In this document: piece after piece, positions 34,793 through 44,106 of the stretch
Position numbering within the stretch: position 1 is the stretch's first letter
How the letters are laid out: each line of letters starts with the position of its first letter
NCBI RefSeq assembly: GCF_032397745.1
Contig: NZ_CP135921.1
Location: 8,172,501-8,236,500, forward strand
From: Bradyrhizobium prioriisuperbiae
GTDB taxonomy: Bacteria > Pseudomonadota > Alphaproteobacteria > Rhizobiales > Xanthobacteraceae
Direction of reading: 5' to 3'
Length of the DNA: 64,000 bases
Made by a program: the position numbers and the translations under genes
Notes under the pieces: generated by a model
The model's database searches: none
Told to the model about the DNA's origin: nothing
Seen by the model: only the letters and a program-made list of their open reading frames with translations

Positions 34793-37222
34793 GTGTCGCG
34801 CGCATTCCTCCCTCTCATCGCCGCGATCTGCCTGGTGTTTTCGCAGCCGGTCCTCGCCCAACCCCAGGCCGCATCATCAACCAAACCGGCCGCTCCCACA
34901 TCCGACGCCCTGACGCCGGACCAGGCGCGGCGCGCGCTGGAAACACTGCAGGATGACGCCAAGCGCGCCCAGTTGCTCGACACGTTGCGCGCGGTCGCCA
35001 AGGCCTCCGCTGCCCCGCAGGCACAGAACCAACCCGCCGCCCCAGCTCCATCGTCCGCCCCGGCACCCGCGACCGAACCTGAGCAAGCCTCGCTGACCGC
35101 CGACGGCCTCGGTGCGCAGCTGCTGCTGTCGATCTCGGAACAGCTCGGTGACCTTTCGCGGGAGATCAGCGACGCCGCGCAAAGCGTCACCCGCTTTCCG
35201 CTGCTCTGGTACTGGCTGGTGCAGACCGCCTCCGATCCCGTGACCTACAACATCCTGCTCGACATCGCGTGGAAGCTCGCGCTGGTGATCGGCTGCGCGC
35301 TGGTGGCCGAATGGCTGGTGGCCCGCGCCATCCGGCGTCCCTACGCATGGCTGGAAACCCATGTGTCGCGCACGACTGAGGCGGCCCACACCGTCATTGT
35401 CAGCGAAGGCGCACCGACGGCTGCAATCCGGGCTGGCGCCCCGTTGCGCCGCCGGCGCATCGTCCTGACCCGGGCCTGGCAATCCATGGTTCGCCTGCCG
35501 TTCATCACCGGCGGATTCGTGCTGGCACTGCTGCCAATCGTGGCCTTCGCCGCGGTGGCGACACTTGTGCTCAGCTCCAGCATCGACCGCGTGCCGACCA
35601 CGCGGCTTGCCATCCTTGCCATCGTCAACGCCTATGTCATCAGCCGCGCGCTGATCCGCATCGCCAGGACCATCGCTTCGTCCGGCCCGCTCAGCCTGTT
35701 CACCGTCAGCGAGGAGACCACCGCCTACATCGATATCTGGATGTGGCGGATCACCACCGTGGGCGCATTCGGTTTTGCCATTGCCAATATCGCGCTGCTG
35801 CTCGGCCTGTATCGTCCCGGATATTTCGCGCTGCTGCGCCTGGTGATGCTGGCGGTGCACTTGTTCGTGGTGATCATCATCCTGCAGTGCCGCCGGCCGA
35901 TCGCGCGCGCCATCCGCTCCTCCGACGGCGCGAGCGGCCTCATCTCCTCGATGCGCAATCGCCTTGCCGGTCTCTGGCACTATTTTGCCATCGCGCTGGT
36001 GCTCGCGGTGTGGGCGATCTGGGCCTTGAACATCCGCAACGGCTATTCGCTGCTGCTGCAGTATTTCGCGGGCACCGTCGCGGTGGCGGTGGCGACGCGG
36101 GTGGTTTCGATCATCCTGCTCGGCACCATCGACCGTGTGTTCCGCATCCATCCGGACCTGGTGCAGCGTTTCCCGGGTCTCGAGGCACGCGCCAACCGCT
36201 ATTTGCCGCTGCTGCGCAAGATCGTGTCCGGAATCATTACAGCCGTCGGCTTCGTGGTGCTGCTCGAGGTCTGGGGCATCGACGCGATGTTCTGGTTCTA
36301 CAGCGGCCAGATCGGCAGCCGGCTCCTGTCGGCCGTGATCACCATCGGTATCGCCGTGCTGGCCGCGGTCGCGCTGTGGGAGGTCGCCAATGCGCTAATG
36401 GATCGCCAGCTCGCCAGTCTCAGCCGCGACGGCCATTATGTGCGAGCGGCGCGGCTGCGGACCTTCCTGCCGATGCTGCGCACCTCGCTGTTGTGCGTCA
36501 TCGTCACCGTGGTGGCGCTGACGGCGCTGAGCGAGATCGGCGTCAATGTCGCGCCGCTCTTGGCCGGCGCCGGCATCGTCGGCGTCGCGATCGGTTTCGG
36601 CTCGCAGAAGCTGGTGCAGGACGTCATCACCGGGCTGTTCCTGCTGCTGGAAAACATGGTCCAGGTCGGCGATACCGTGACGGTGTCGGGGCTGACGGGA
36701 ACGGTCGAAAATCTGTCGATCCGCACCATCCGCCTGCGGGCCGGCGACGGCGCGGTCCACATCGTGCCGTTCAGCGCCGTGACCAGCATCACCAACTCAA
36801 GCCGCGGCGTCGGCAATGCCGCCGTCAACGTCAACGTCGCCTACAATGAAGACACCGACCGCGTCGGCGACCTGCTCAAGCAGATCGCCGCCGAGATGCG
36901 CAAGGAGCCGGCATTCCAGCATCTGATCCGCAGCGATCTGCAGCTCTGGGGTGTCGACAAGGTCGATGGCGCGATGGTCACCATCGTTGGCCAGATCCCC
37001 TGCATCGATTCCGGCCGCTGGCCGGTGCAACGCGAGTTCAACCGGCGAATGAAACGCCAGTTCCAGGAGAACGGCATCGAGATCGCCAATCCCGGCCAGA
37101 CGATTGTGATGCAGGTGCCGGCGAATGCTGCGGAGAGTGAGCGGGAGCAGCCGGAGGAGCGGGAGCAAGAGCAGGATCGGGAGCAAGAGCGCGAACCGGT
37201 GCGGCGCAAGGCGAGCGCTTAA
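34793..37222 (+). CDS. MscS-family mechanosensitive channel, large exported-domain type
   Basis: This 809-residue inner-membrane protein has a signal peptide (cut near VLAQP), an Ala/Pro-rich periplasmic segment to about residue 110, roughly ten membrane helices, and the MscS pore and beta domain from about residue 580 (GAGIVGVAIGFGSQKLVQDVITG; then MVQVGDTVTVSG). The C-terminus is a Glu/Arg/Gln-rich charged tail. Such channels release solutes on osmotic downshock. The start is GTG 34793. It has no operon partners here. Confidence 0.9.
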   Translation: MSRAFLPLIAAICLVFSQPVLAQPQAASSTKPAAPTSDALTPDQARRALETLQDDAKRAQLLDTLRAVAKASAAPQAQNQPAAPAPSSAPAPATEPEQASLTADGLGAQLLLSISEQLGDLSREISDAAQSVTRFPLLWYWLVQTASDPVTYNILLDIAWKLALVIGCALVAEWLVARAIRRPYAWLETHVSRTTEAAHTVIVSEGAPTAAIRAGAPLRRRRIVLTRAWQSMVRLPFITGGFVLALLPIVAFAAVATLVLSSSIDRVPTTRLAILAIVNAYVISRALIRIARTIASSGPLSLFTVSEETTAYIDIWMWRITTVGAFGFAIANIALLLGLYRPGYFALLRLVMLAVHLFVVIIILQCRRPIARAIRSSDGASGLISSMRNRLAGLWHYFAIALVLAVWAIWALNIRNGYSLLLQYFAGTVAVAVATRVVSIILLGTIDRVFRIHPDLVQRFPGLEARANRYLPLLRKIVSGIITAVGFVVLLEVWGIDAMFWFYSGQIGSRLLSAVITIGIAVLAAVALWEVANALMDRQLASLSRDGHYVRAARLRTFLPMLRTSLLCVIVTVVALTALSEIGVNVAPLLAGAGIVGVAIGFGSQKLVQDVITGLFLLLENMVQVGDTVTVSGLTGTVENLSIRTIRLRAGDGAVHIVPFSAVTSITNSSRGVGNAAVNVNVAYNEDTDRVGDLLKQIAAEMRKEPAFQHLIRSDLQLWGVDKVDGAMVTIVGQIPCIDSGRWPVQREFNRRMKRQFQENGIEIANPGQTIVMQVPANAAESEREQPEEREQEQDREQEREPVRRKASA

Positions 37223-37257
37223 GCCGCTACATGCTCTGATACGGTTCTTCTCTCTGA

Positions 37258-37351
37258 GTCATTGCCGGGCTTGACCCGGCAATCCAGCTTGGTCCCAGCA
37301 CGACGTAACTTTTCAAGAAAGCTGGATCCGCGGGTCAAGCCCGCGGATGAC
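37258..37351. repeat. Nested REP-like palindrome
   Basis: The left block 37258-37290 begins GTCATTGCCGGGCTTGACCCGGC. The right block 37319-37351 is its near-complement and ends GGTCAAGCCCGCGGATGAC. Each block is itself a small hairpin, so the whole can fold as one long stem or as two short ones. It lies between the MscS gene and a convergent gene. Confidence 0.7.
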
Positions 37352-37369
37352 GCAGAATATGACGAGCCA

Positions 37370-38449
37370 TCACCGCAACTTCCCCCGCGCCGCCACCGGC
37401 AGCGTGCCGATGATGTCGTCGCCGCGCACCATCAGGATCTCGTCGACCATGTTGACCACCACGCAGACGTGGTTGGGAACGATGCGCACGATGTCGCCGA
37501 CATTGGGGCGGGTGTTGCTGCGCGTCAGATCGAGGAAGCCGTGCTCCTCGGCAAAGCGCGCGATCTTGGCCTCCGGGTGCTCGAGGATCAAACCGTGGCC
37601 GTCGAGACCGCCGGTGTCTGACGTCAACGTCTTCGAGCCGGCATCGAGGATGCCGCGGTCGGGACCGGCGCGGCTGACCACGGTGGCATAAACATACAGC
37701 GCACAATCGTCCCAGCCGGCGACGCCGGCGTCGACCTGCATGCGATCGTTGTAGATATAGGTGCCCGGGCGATGCTCGGTGGCGCCCTTCAGCTGTCCCA
37801 GATTCTTCAGGTTCGGCGAGCCGCCGGTCGACACGATCGACGGCTCGAGCCCGAGCGCGCGCACGCCGGCCAGTGCTTCGTCGAAAAAGCGCTGCGCCTG
37901 CGGCCAGCCGTTCTCGGTCGGATACAGCATGAAGCCGGCAAAGGTGACACCCTTGAGTTCGGTCATCGCCTTGGCCAGCGCAATGGCCTCCGCCGGCGTC
38001 TCGACGCCGGCGCGCTTGCGGCCGGTGTCGCACTCGATCACCACCGGCACAGGGCGGCCGGCAACATCGGCCGCCTGCGACAATTGCGATAACACCACCG
38101 GATTGTCGGCGGTGACCGTGATCGACGCCCGCTGCAGCAGTGCGCCAAGCCGCTGCATCTTCTCGTCGCCCAGCAGATTGTAACTGATCAGGATGTCGTC
38201 GAGACCGCCCTCCACCATCACTTCGGCTTCGCCGAGCTTCTGGCAGGTGATGCCTTTCGCACCGGCATCGCGCTGCAGCCGGGCGAGAAATGGGCTCTTG
38301 TGGGTCTTGATGTGCGGACGGTTGGCGACGCCTGCGGCATCACAGGCCGCCTGCACCCGCGCAATGTTGCGCTCCACCCGGTCCATGTCGATGACAAGCG
38401 CCGGCGTGCCATAGTCCCGGGCGATCTTTGTAGCCAAAACAGTCGTCAT
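37370..38449 (-). CDS. D-threonine aldolase/D-serine dehydratase-like PLP enzyme
   Basis: The 359-residue enzyme has an alanine-racemase type TIM barrel. The PLP lysine is in RPHIKTHKSP, and the metal-site pattern PNHVCVVVN is in the C-terminal beta domain, as in D-threonine aldolase and DSD1-type D-serine dehydratase. It cleaves or deaminates D-hydroxy amino acids (or related 3-hydroxy-aspartate). The next gene upstream on the same strand is a 2-hydroxyacid dehydrogenase, 36 bases away, so they are likely co-transcribed. Confidence 0.88.
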   Translation of the reverse strand: MTTVLATKIARDYGTPALVIDMDRVERNIARVQAACDAAGVANRPHIKTHKSPFLARLQRDAGAKGITCQKLGEAEVMVEGGLDDILISYNLLGDEKMQRLGALLQRASITVTADNPVVLSQLSQAADVAGRPVPVVIECDTGRKRAGVETPAEAIALAKAMTELKGVTFAGFMLYPTENGWPQAQRFFDEALAGVRALGLEPSIVSTGGSPNLKNLGQLKGATEHRPGTYIYNDRMQVDAGVAGWDDCALYVYATVVSRAGPDRGILDAGSKTLTSDTGGLDGHGLILEHPEAKIARFAEEHGFLDLTRSNTRPNVGDIVRIVPNHVCVVVNMVDEILMVRGDDIIGTLPVAARGKLR

Positions 38450-38485
38450 CGATATCTTTCTGGAACGGTCATTGAGCTGGCATGA

Positions 38486-39478
38486 TCAGTCGACGACCTC
38501 TCGATTGATCACGTTGTCGCGGATCGGCGCGCCGTCGAGCACGCTGAGGATATTGCGCGCGGTCTGCAGGCCCATGCGATACAGCGCCTCGCTGGTGACT
38601 CCTGCCAGATGCGGCGCGGTGATGACGTTGGCAAGCTTGAACAGCGGATTGTCGCCCGGCGCCGGCTCCTTCTCGAACACGTCGAGGCCCGCACCCGCAA
38701 GCTGGCCGCTGGTCAGGGCCGCATACAATGCAGCTTCATCGACGATGCCGCCGCGCGCGGTGTTGACGAGATAGGCCGAAGGCTTCAGCCGCTGCAGCCG
38801 CGCGGCGTCGAACATACCCACCGTCTGCGACGACTTCGGGCAATGGATGCTGACAAAATCCACTTGTGGCAGCGCGGCGTCGAGATCCGCCACATGCTTG
38901 CAGCCGGCTGCTTCGATCTCGGCCTTCGACTTGAAGGGATCATAGACCAGCACATTCATTTCCATGGCCACGCAGCGTTTCGCGGTGCGCGAACCGATCC
39001 GGCCGAAGCCGACCACGACCACGGTCTTGCCCAGCAGGTCGAACGGGATCGCCCCCAGCCGCTTGGCCCATTGCCCGGCCTTGACCATGGCATCAAGCTC
39101 GGCGGCACGCTTGGCCAGCCACAGCATCATGAACAGCGCCGCCTCAGCCACCGACGGCGAATTGGCGATGCCGGTGGTCATCAGCGGGACCTTGATTTCG
39201 GTGAGCGCCGGCACGTCAACCGCATCATAGCCGACACCCATGCGGGTGACGACCTCAATGCCGTCGGCCGACACGATCTCGTTGCGGCCAAAGGCGGTGG
39301 CACCAAGTGCCACGCCATGCACCGGCGCATGCTGGCGCAATAGCGCATTGAAATCGGCGGCCGAGATGGCGTTGGAGAATTCGATGGCCTCGATATCGCC
39401 CCGCTCCCGGAACAGCGCCCAGCCGTCCTGCGGCATCGTCTCGACAATCAGCAGCTTCTTCTTGTTGGTGGCCATCAT
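38486..39478 (-). CDS. D-isomer-specific 2-hydroxyacid dehydrogenase
   Basis: The 330-residue protein has a central NAD domain (VVVVGFGRIGSRTAKRC) and the catalytic Arg/Glu/His set: NTARGGIVDE, DVFEKEPAPGD and TAPHLAG. It lacks the ACT domain of serine-synthesis SerA. It interconverts a 2-keto acid and a D-2-hydroxy acid, such as glyoxylate or hydroxypyruvate. ATG 39478 (MMATNKKKLL) is preferred over an upstream extension that looks non-coding. Confidence 0.9.
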   Translation of the reverse strand: MMATNKKKLLIVETMPQDGWALFRERGDIEAIEFSNAISAADFNALLRQHAPVHGVALGATAFGRNEIVSADGIEVVTRMGVGYDAVDVPALTEIKVPLMTTGIANSPSVAEAALFMMLWLAKRAAELDAMVKAGQWAKRLGAIPFDLLGKTVVVVGFGRIGSRTAKRCVAMEMNVLVYDPFKSKAEIEAAGCKHVADLDAALPQVDFVSIHCPKSSQTVGMFDAARLQRLKPSAYLVNTARGGIVDEAALYAALTSGQLAGAGLDVFEKEPAPGDNPLFKLANVITAPHLAGVTSEALYRMGLQTARNILSVLDGAPIRDNVINREVVD

Positions 39479-39723
39479 CAATCCCTTGTTCTTCCTTGTT
39501 ATCCATCCCCTGGGACGTCCCGATCGAACCCGGCGAACGTCCATTGTTGTGCCTATATCAGACTGCGCATGGCAGCAATATTCAGGCCATGATAGGCCGC
39601 ATGCAATGGGACATGTTGCGTTGCGTTTAAGGCTTGGCGTTTGAGGCTTGCCGCTCACGCCGCGACAGGGCAATCTCGCGCTCCCTCCCACAAGCAACAA
39701 TCCCAAAAGCCGGAGACCTTGTC

Positions 39724-40443
39724 GTGACCCATCCCGCAACCGAGCCGCTGCCGTCGTCCGTCCTGCAGGCGCTGACCCGCTACGACACGCCGACCATCTG
39801 CAATGCGATGGAGGTCATCGCCCCCGAGCGCCGCCTCAATGGCTACACGGTCAAGCCGCTGGTGTGCCCGTTCCCGGACCTGCCGCCGATCGTCGGATAT
39901 GCGCGCACCGTGACCATCCGCGCCACCACGCCGCCATCCTTGTCGGCGGCCGAGCAGCGCGCGGCGCGGATCGCCTATTACGAGTATATCGGCACCGGCT
40001 CGGGGCCGCGCATCACCGTGATCCAGGACCTGGACGGCGCCAATGTCGGATATGGCGCATTCTGGGGCGAGGTGCAGAGCGCCCTGCACAAGGCGCTGGG
40101 CTGCCTTGGCGTGGTCACCGACGGCTCGATCCGCGACATCCCGCAATGGGCGCCCGGTTTCCAGGCCCTGGCCGGCTCGATCGGCCCGTCGCACGCCTAT
40201 GTGCACGCCGACAGTTTCGGCGGGACCGTCAATGTGGCGGGCATGACGGTGCGTTCCGGCGACCTGGTCCATGCCGATCGCCACGGCGCGGTGGTGATTC
40301 CGTTCGACCTGGCGGCCAAGCTGCCGGAGGCCGCCGAGCTCTGCGCCCGCCGCGAGGAGGTGATTCTGGAGGTGGCCCGCAGCCCGTCCTTCAGCCTCGA
40401 CAAGCTCAAGGCGGCGCTGGCCCGCGCGGCTGAAATCCACTAG
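39724..40443 (+). CDS. RraA-family aldolase (HMG/oxaloacetate type)
   Basis: The 239-residue protein has the RraA fold with the Mg/keto-acid site GVVTDGSIRDI (Arg and Asp of the family) and GDLVHADRHGAVVIP. The group includes 4-hydroxy-4-methyl-2-oxoglutarate aldolases and oxaloacetate decarboxylases, and is often mis-named a methyltransferase. GTG 39724 has GGAGAC 7 bases upstream and starts the conserved part. It is divergent from the 2-hydroxyacid dehydrogenase; both handle small keto or hydroxy acids. Confidence 0.85.
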   Translation: MTHPATEPLPSSVLQALTRYDTPTICNAMEVIAPERRLNGYTVKPLVCPFPDLPPIVGYARTVTIRATTPPSLSAAEQRAARIAYYEYIGTGSGPRITVIQDLDGANVGYGAFWGEVQSALHKALGCLGVVTDGSIRDIPQWAPGFQALAGSIGPSHAYVHADSFGGTVNVAGMTVRSGDLVHADRHGAVVIPFDLAAKLPEAAELCARREEVILEVARSPSFSLDKLKAALARAAEIH

Positions 40444-40553
40444 ATCCGCCGTCCCGCACCGGGATAGGCATGGAGGGCGGCGTCGGCTAGCATGGCGCCG
40501 CCGCCCTTGTCCTGACCGGAGCGGCCAAGACACTTCCTTGCCGGACCCCATCG

Positions 40554-41858
40554 ATGACCGTCACCGATATCGCGACACGCACCTACAACCACGGCTGGCG
40601 GCTCGACCCCATCATCCGCAGCATCATCGATACGGATTTCTACAAGCTGCTGATGCTGCAGATGATCCGGGAGCTGCACCCGGATGTCCATGTCACATTC
40701 TCGCTGATCAACCGCAGCAAGAACGTGCGGCTCGCCGAGGTGATCGACGAGAAGGAACTGCGGGCCCAGCTCGACCACGCCCGCACCGTGCAGCTTTCAA
40801 AAAAGGAATACATCTGGCTCGCGGGTAACAGCTTCTACGGCAAGACCCAGATGTTCTCGCCGGATTTCATGGCCTGGCTCGCCGACTTCCGCCTGCCGGA
40901 CTATGACCTGCGCAAGGTCGACGGCCAGTACGAACTCCATTTCGAAGGACCGTGGACCCACACCACAATGTGGGAAATCCCGGCGCTGGCCATCGTCAAC
41001 GAGCTGCGCTCGCGGCAGGCCATGAAGGGCCAAGGGCGCTTCGCGCTGGACGTGCTTTATGCCCGCGCGAAGGCCAAGCTGTGGACCAAGGTGGAGCGGC
41101 TAAAGAAACTCGACGGCCTTTTGCTGTCGGATTTCGGCACCCGGCGCCGGCACGGCTTCCTGTGGCAGCGCTGGTGCGTCGAGGCGGTGAAGGAAGGGCT
41201 CGGCAAATCCTTCACCGGCACATCGAACGTGCTGCTGGCCATGGACAACGATCTGGAAGCCATCGGCACCAACGCCCACGAGCTGCCGATGGTCGCGGCC
41301 GCGCTCGCCCGCAATGACGATGAGTTGCGCCAGGCGCCCTATCGCGTGCTCGACCAGTGGCGCAAGAGTTATGCCGGCAACCTGTTGATCGCCCTGCCCG
41401 ACGCCTTCGGCACCACCGCCTTCCTGCGCGATGCGCCGGACTGGGTGGCGGACTGGACCGGATTCCGTCCCGACAGCGCACCCCCGATCGAGGCCGGCGA
41501 GCAGATCATCCGCTGGTGGAAGGACAAGGGACGCGATCCCGCAAAGAAGATCCTGATCTTCTCCGACGGCATGGATGTCGACACCATCGAACAGACCCAC
41601 CGCCACTTCGCGGGACGCACGCGCACCAGTTTCGGCTGGGGCACCAACCTCACCAACGATTTCACGGGATGCGCGCCGGATGGCACCGCCGCGCTCGACC
41701 CGATCTCGCTGGTCTGCAAGGTCACCGAAGTCAACGGCCGCCCGGCGGTCAAGCTCTCCGACAACACCGAGAAGGCCACCGGCGACCCCGAGGAGATCGC
41801 GCGGTATTTGAAGGTGTTTGGTGATGCGGACCGGGTGACGAGCGCGGTGCGGGTGTAG
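40554..41858 (+). CDS. pncB: Nicotinate phosphoribosyltransferase
   Basis: The 434-residue enzyme makes nicotinate mononucleotide from nicotinate and PRPP, with ATP, to salvage NAD. Diagnostic segments are [14 protein letters not shown] at the N-terminus, the autophosphorylated histidine region near FGTRRRHGF, and [12 protein letters not shown] plus [11 protein letters not shown] near the end. Length is typical of bacterial PncB. It has its own start after a 110-base gap and appears to be a housekeeping gene in an accessory region. Confidence 0.96.
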   Translation: MTVTDIATRTYNHGWRLDPIIRSIIDTDFYKLLMLQMIRELHPDVHVTFSLINRSKNVRLAEVIDEKELRAQLDHARTVQLSKKEYIWLAGNSFYGKTQMFSPDFMAWLADFRLPDYDLRKVDGQYELHFEGPWTHTTMWEIPALAIVNELRSRQAMKGQGRFALDVLYARAKAKLWTKVERLKKLDGLLLSDFGTRRRHGFLWQRWCVEAVKEGLGKSFTGTSNVLLAMDNDLEAIGTNAHELPMVAAALARNDDELRQAPYRVLDQWRKSYAGNLLIALPDAFGTTAFLRDAPDWVADWTGFRPDSAPPIEAGEQIIRWWKDKGRDPAKKILIFSDGMDVDTIEQTHRHFAGRTRTSFGWGTNLTNDFTGCAPDGTAALDPISLVCKVTEVNGRPAVKLSDNTEKATGDPEEIARYLKVFGDADRVTSAVRV

Positions 41859-41882
41859 CAACGCGTCCCGGTTCGCCAGCTG

Positions 41883-43796
41883 TCATCGCCCGAGGAAAAC
41901 CTCGCCAAGCAGCGACGAATTCGACCAAGGGACCTGCTTGCCGTTGGTGCTCGCGACCACATCCGCGCGCACGCGGGTCAACATCTGCTGGACGTCGACC
42001 CGAGGCGTCTTGATGTGCCTGACAAGCGCAAGGGAAAACGGGCTGTTGGCGCCGTTGCCGTCGAGCGCGACCTGCCCGGGCGCGGTGGCGAAGACCAGCA
42101 GGGTGCCCGCCCCGAGCGTTGCACCGGAGCCGAGCCCGGACGGCTGCGCAAGCCCCGACTGCAGCACAATGGATCGGCCGGCCTCTGCCGCTTGCGCGTC
42201 CTTGTCTTTTTGCGCAAACGGATTATCCCGGCACGCATCCAGGATGATGATGTTCGTTCGCAGCCGATCATCGAGCCCGGCGAGAATGAAATTGAGGTCG
42301 AGCACCTCCGTTGACAGCTCTCTGGCCTTGAGCGGATCGACATCCACCGGCAGCAGGAAGTTTCGCCCGTCGATCTGCATGCCATGCCCGGCATAGAACA
42401 GCACGACGAGAGACGCCGAGGCTGTGCGTTGCACGAATTGCAGGATCGTCCGCTTCAGCTCGGCCTTGTCCAGGTCGATTCCTTCGGAGACCTGGAAGCC
42501 GAGATCGGTGAGATTCTTTGCCACCAACCGCGCATCGCTGGCGGGATTCGGAAGCGCGGTCACCCGGCGATACGCCGAGTTGCCGATCACCAGGGCAATG
42601 CGCTTTTCGGACATTTGCGCGGCCGGACCCAGGGATGGGCCGGCATCGACCGACAGCGCGGTCAGGCGGGCGCGTGCGATCTCCTTCTCGCGGGATGAAT
42701 CGTCGACAAAGGTCTGGCTGTAGCCCTTGGTGCTGGAATAATCCGCCAGCGCGAGTGCCGCCTTGTAGTCCTCCCGCGCGCCTGCGGCATTGCCCCTCGC
42801 CTCCAGGATCAGTCCACGGGAGGTGTGCAGCTTGGCGAGGTCGGGATTGAAGCGGAGCGCGTCGTCGGCATCCTGCTGGGCACGTTCGAGATCGCCCTTG
42901 GCGCGCCAGACGTCCGAGCGCTCGCTCAGCGCGCCGGCATTCTTCGGATCAAGCCGGATCGACTGGTCGTAGTCCGTGAGCGCGCGGTCGAGATTCCCCA
43001 TCTTGAAATACACCGTCGCCCTGTTCTGATAGCCGCTCGCGGCATTGACAAGGGCGGGATTGCCGAGCGCGATGGCCTGCGTGCAATCGGCAATCGCCTC
43101 ATCGAACGATGCCATCCCTTCGAGCACGTGGCACCTCAGAGCGTAGGACAGGCCATCCTTGGGCTGCAGCTTCACGATCTGGTCCGCATCAGCGAGAGCG
43201 AAGCGAAGCTCCTTCTTCTTGATCCAGAGATCCGCCCGCGCGGCCAGGGCGGCCGTGAGCTTCGGATCGACCCGCAGCGCGACGTCGAGCGCCGCCAGCG
43301 CCTTGTCGAGTTCCTTCTTTCGCGCATAGGCATGACCAAGCACGACATAAGCGATCGTCAGCTTCGGATTCAATTCGCTCGCGCGTGTCGCGTCGCGGAT
43401 GATGTCGTCATCCTTGCTGAGGAAACTGTTCGACAGCGCACGCTCGACATAGGCCAGCACGAACGTCGGATTGAGGCGGATCGCCTCGTCGAGGTCCGGA
43501 ACCGCGAGTTCCGGGCGGCCGGTTCGGTTGTAGCCCTGTGCGCGCTGCCAATAGGCAGCGGATCGGACCACAGGGGGCAGTCCGGCCGTCTCGATAAGCC
43601 TGGTGCATCCCGTGACTCGCGCCTGGTAGTCATCGGTCCGATCACACTCCTGCGCCGTCGCCCTGTCGGGCCTTCCCTTGGCCGCGGCCCGGGCCTCGGA
43701 GGTGCAGGCGATTGCGACAGCGACCCACAAAAGAGCGGCGAACATCCCGGTCAGGATCGGACCGACCGGTTTCCAAAATCCAGAATTGCCCACCAC
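41883..43796 (-). CDS. Exported TPR-repeat protein with C-terminal caspase-like domain
   Basis: The 637-residue protein has a signal or anchor segment (LTGMFAALLWVAVAIACTSEA), about seven tetratricopeptide repeats (such as LDEAIRLNPTFVLAYVERA and YDQSIRLDPKNAGALSERS), then a metacaspase-type peptidase domain from about residue 420 (KRIALVIGNSAY). The catalytic pair is His471 (YAGHGMQ) and Cys522 (LDACRDN). The start is GTG 43796, chosen for its GAGGAG site; the frame is open further upstream. These proteases are widespread in Bradyrhizobium, with targets mostly unknown. Confidence 0.88.
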   Translation of the reverse strand: MVGNSGFWKPVGPILTGMFAALLWVAVAIACTSEARAAAKGRPDRATAQECDRTDDYQARVTGCTRLIETAGLPPVVRSAAYWQRAQGYNRTGRPELAVPDLDEAIRLNPTFVLAYVERALSNSFLSKDDDIIRDATRASELNPKLTIAYVVLGHAYARKKELDKALAALDVALRVDPKLTAALAARADLWIKKKELRFALADADQIVKLQPKDGLSYALRCHVLEGMASFDEAIADCTQAIALGNPALVNAASGYQNRATVYFKMGNLDRALTDYDQSIRLDPKNAGALSERSDVWRAKGDLERAQQDADDALRFNPDLAKLHTSRGLILEARGNAAGAREDYKAALALADYSSTKGYSQTFVDDSSREKEIARARLTALSVDAGPSLGPAAQMSEKRIALVIGNSAYRRVTALPNPASDARLVAKNLTDLGFQVSEGIDLDKAELKRTILQFVQRTASASLVVLFYAGHGMQIDGRNFLLPVDVDPLKARELSTEVLDLNFILAGLDDRLRTNIIILDACRDNPFAQKDKDAQAAEAGRSIVLQSGLAQPSGLGSGATLGAGTLLVFATAPGQVALDGNGANSPFSLALVRHIKTPRVDVQQMLTRVRADVVASTNGKQVPWSNSSLLGEVFLGR

Positions 43797-44106
43797 GACA
43801 CTCCTCGCTTTACCCCACGATCTACGTCTGGCGGGATGAGCCAAAGGTTCACGTCGATTGCGCAATGCCGGTCTGCGGATGTTGCAGAGGTGATCCAGGC
43901 AAGCGATATCCGCTGTCAGGATACACGCCGCAACCTGGAGCATCTGTTGAGATAACCGGCCCCGACAACGAGAGAAGACTCCCGAATTCACCGGGATTGA
44001 CTATGCTTGCGGCATCATTGCAAAAGAGTGAAGTGCCGCCAGGCAGATCCCATTATCATTGTCTGAACCACAGAAGCCGGATTTGCGACGGGCACAGGAG
44101 CGTTTC
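43797..44106. other. Intergenic region between divergent caspase and oxidase genes
   Basis: These 310 bases hold no gene I can support. They must carry both promoters. AGGAG at about 44096-44100 serves the oxidase start. I see no clear operator or repeat. Confidence 0.5.

Noticed and set aside
40554..41858. Link between pncB and a nicotinate-degrading molybdenum hydroxylase at 1959-4561
   Set aside because: The genes are 36 kb apart with unrelated genes between them, and pncB is a general NAD salvage gene.
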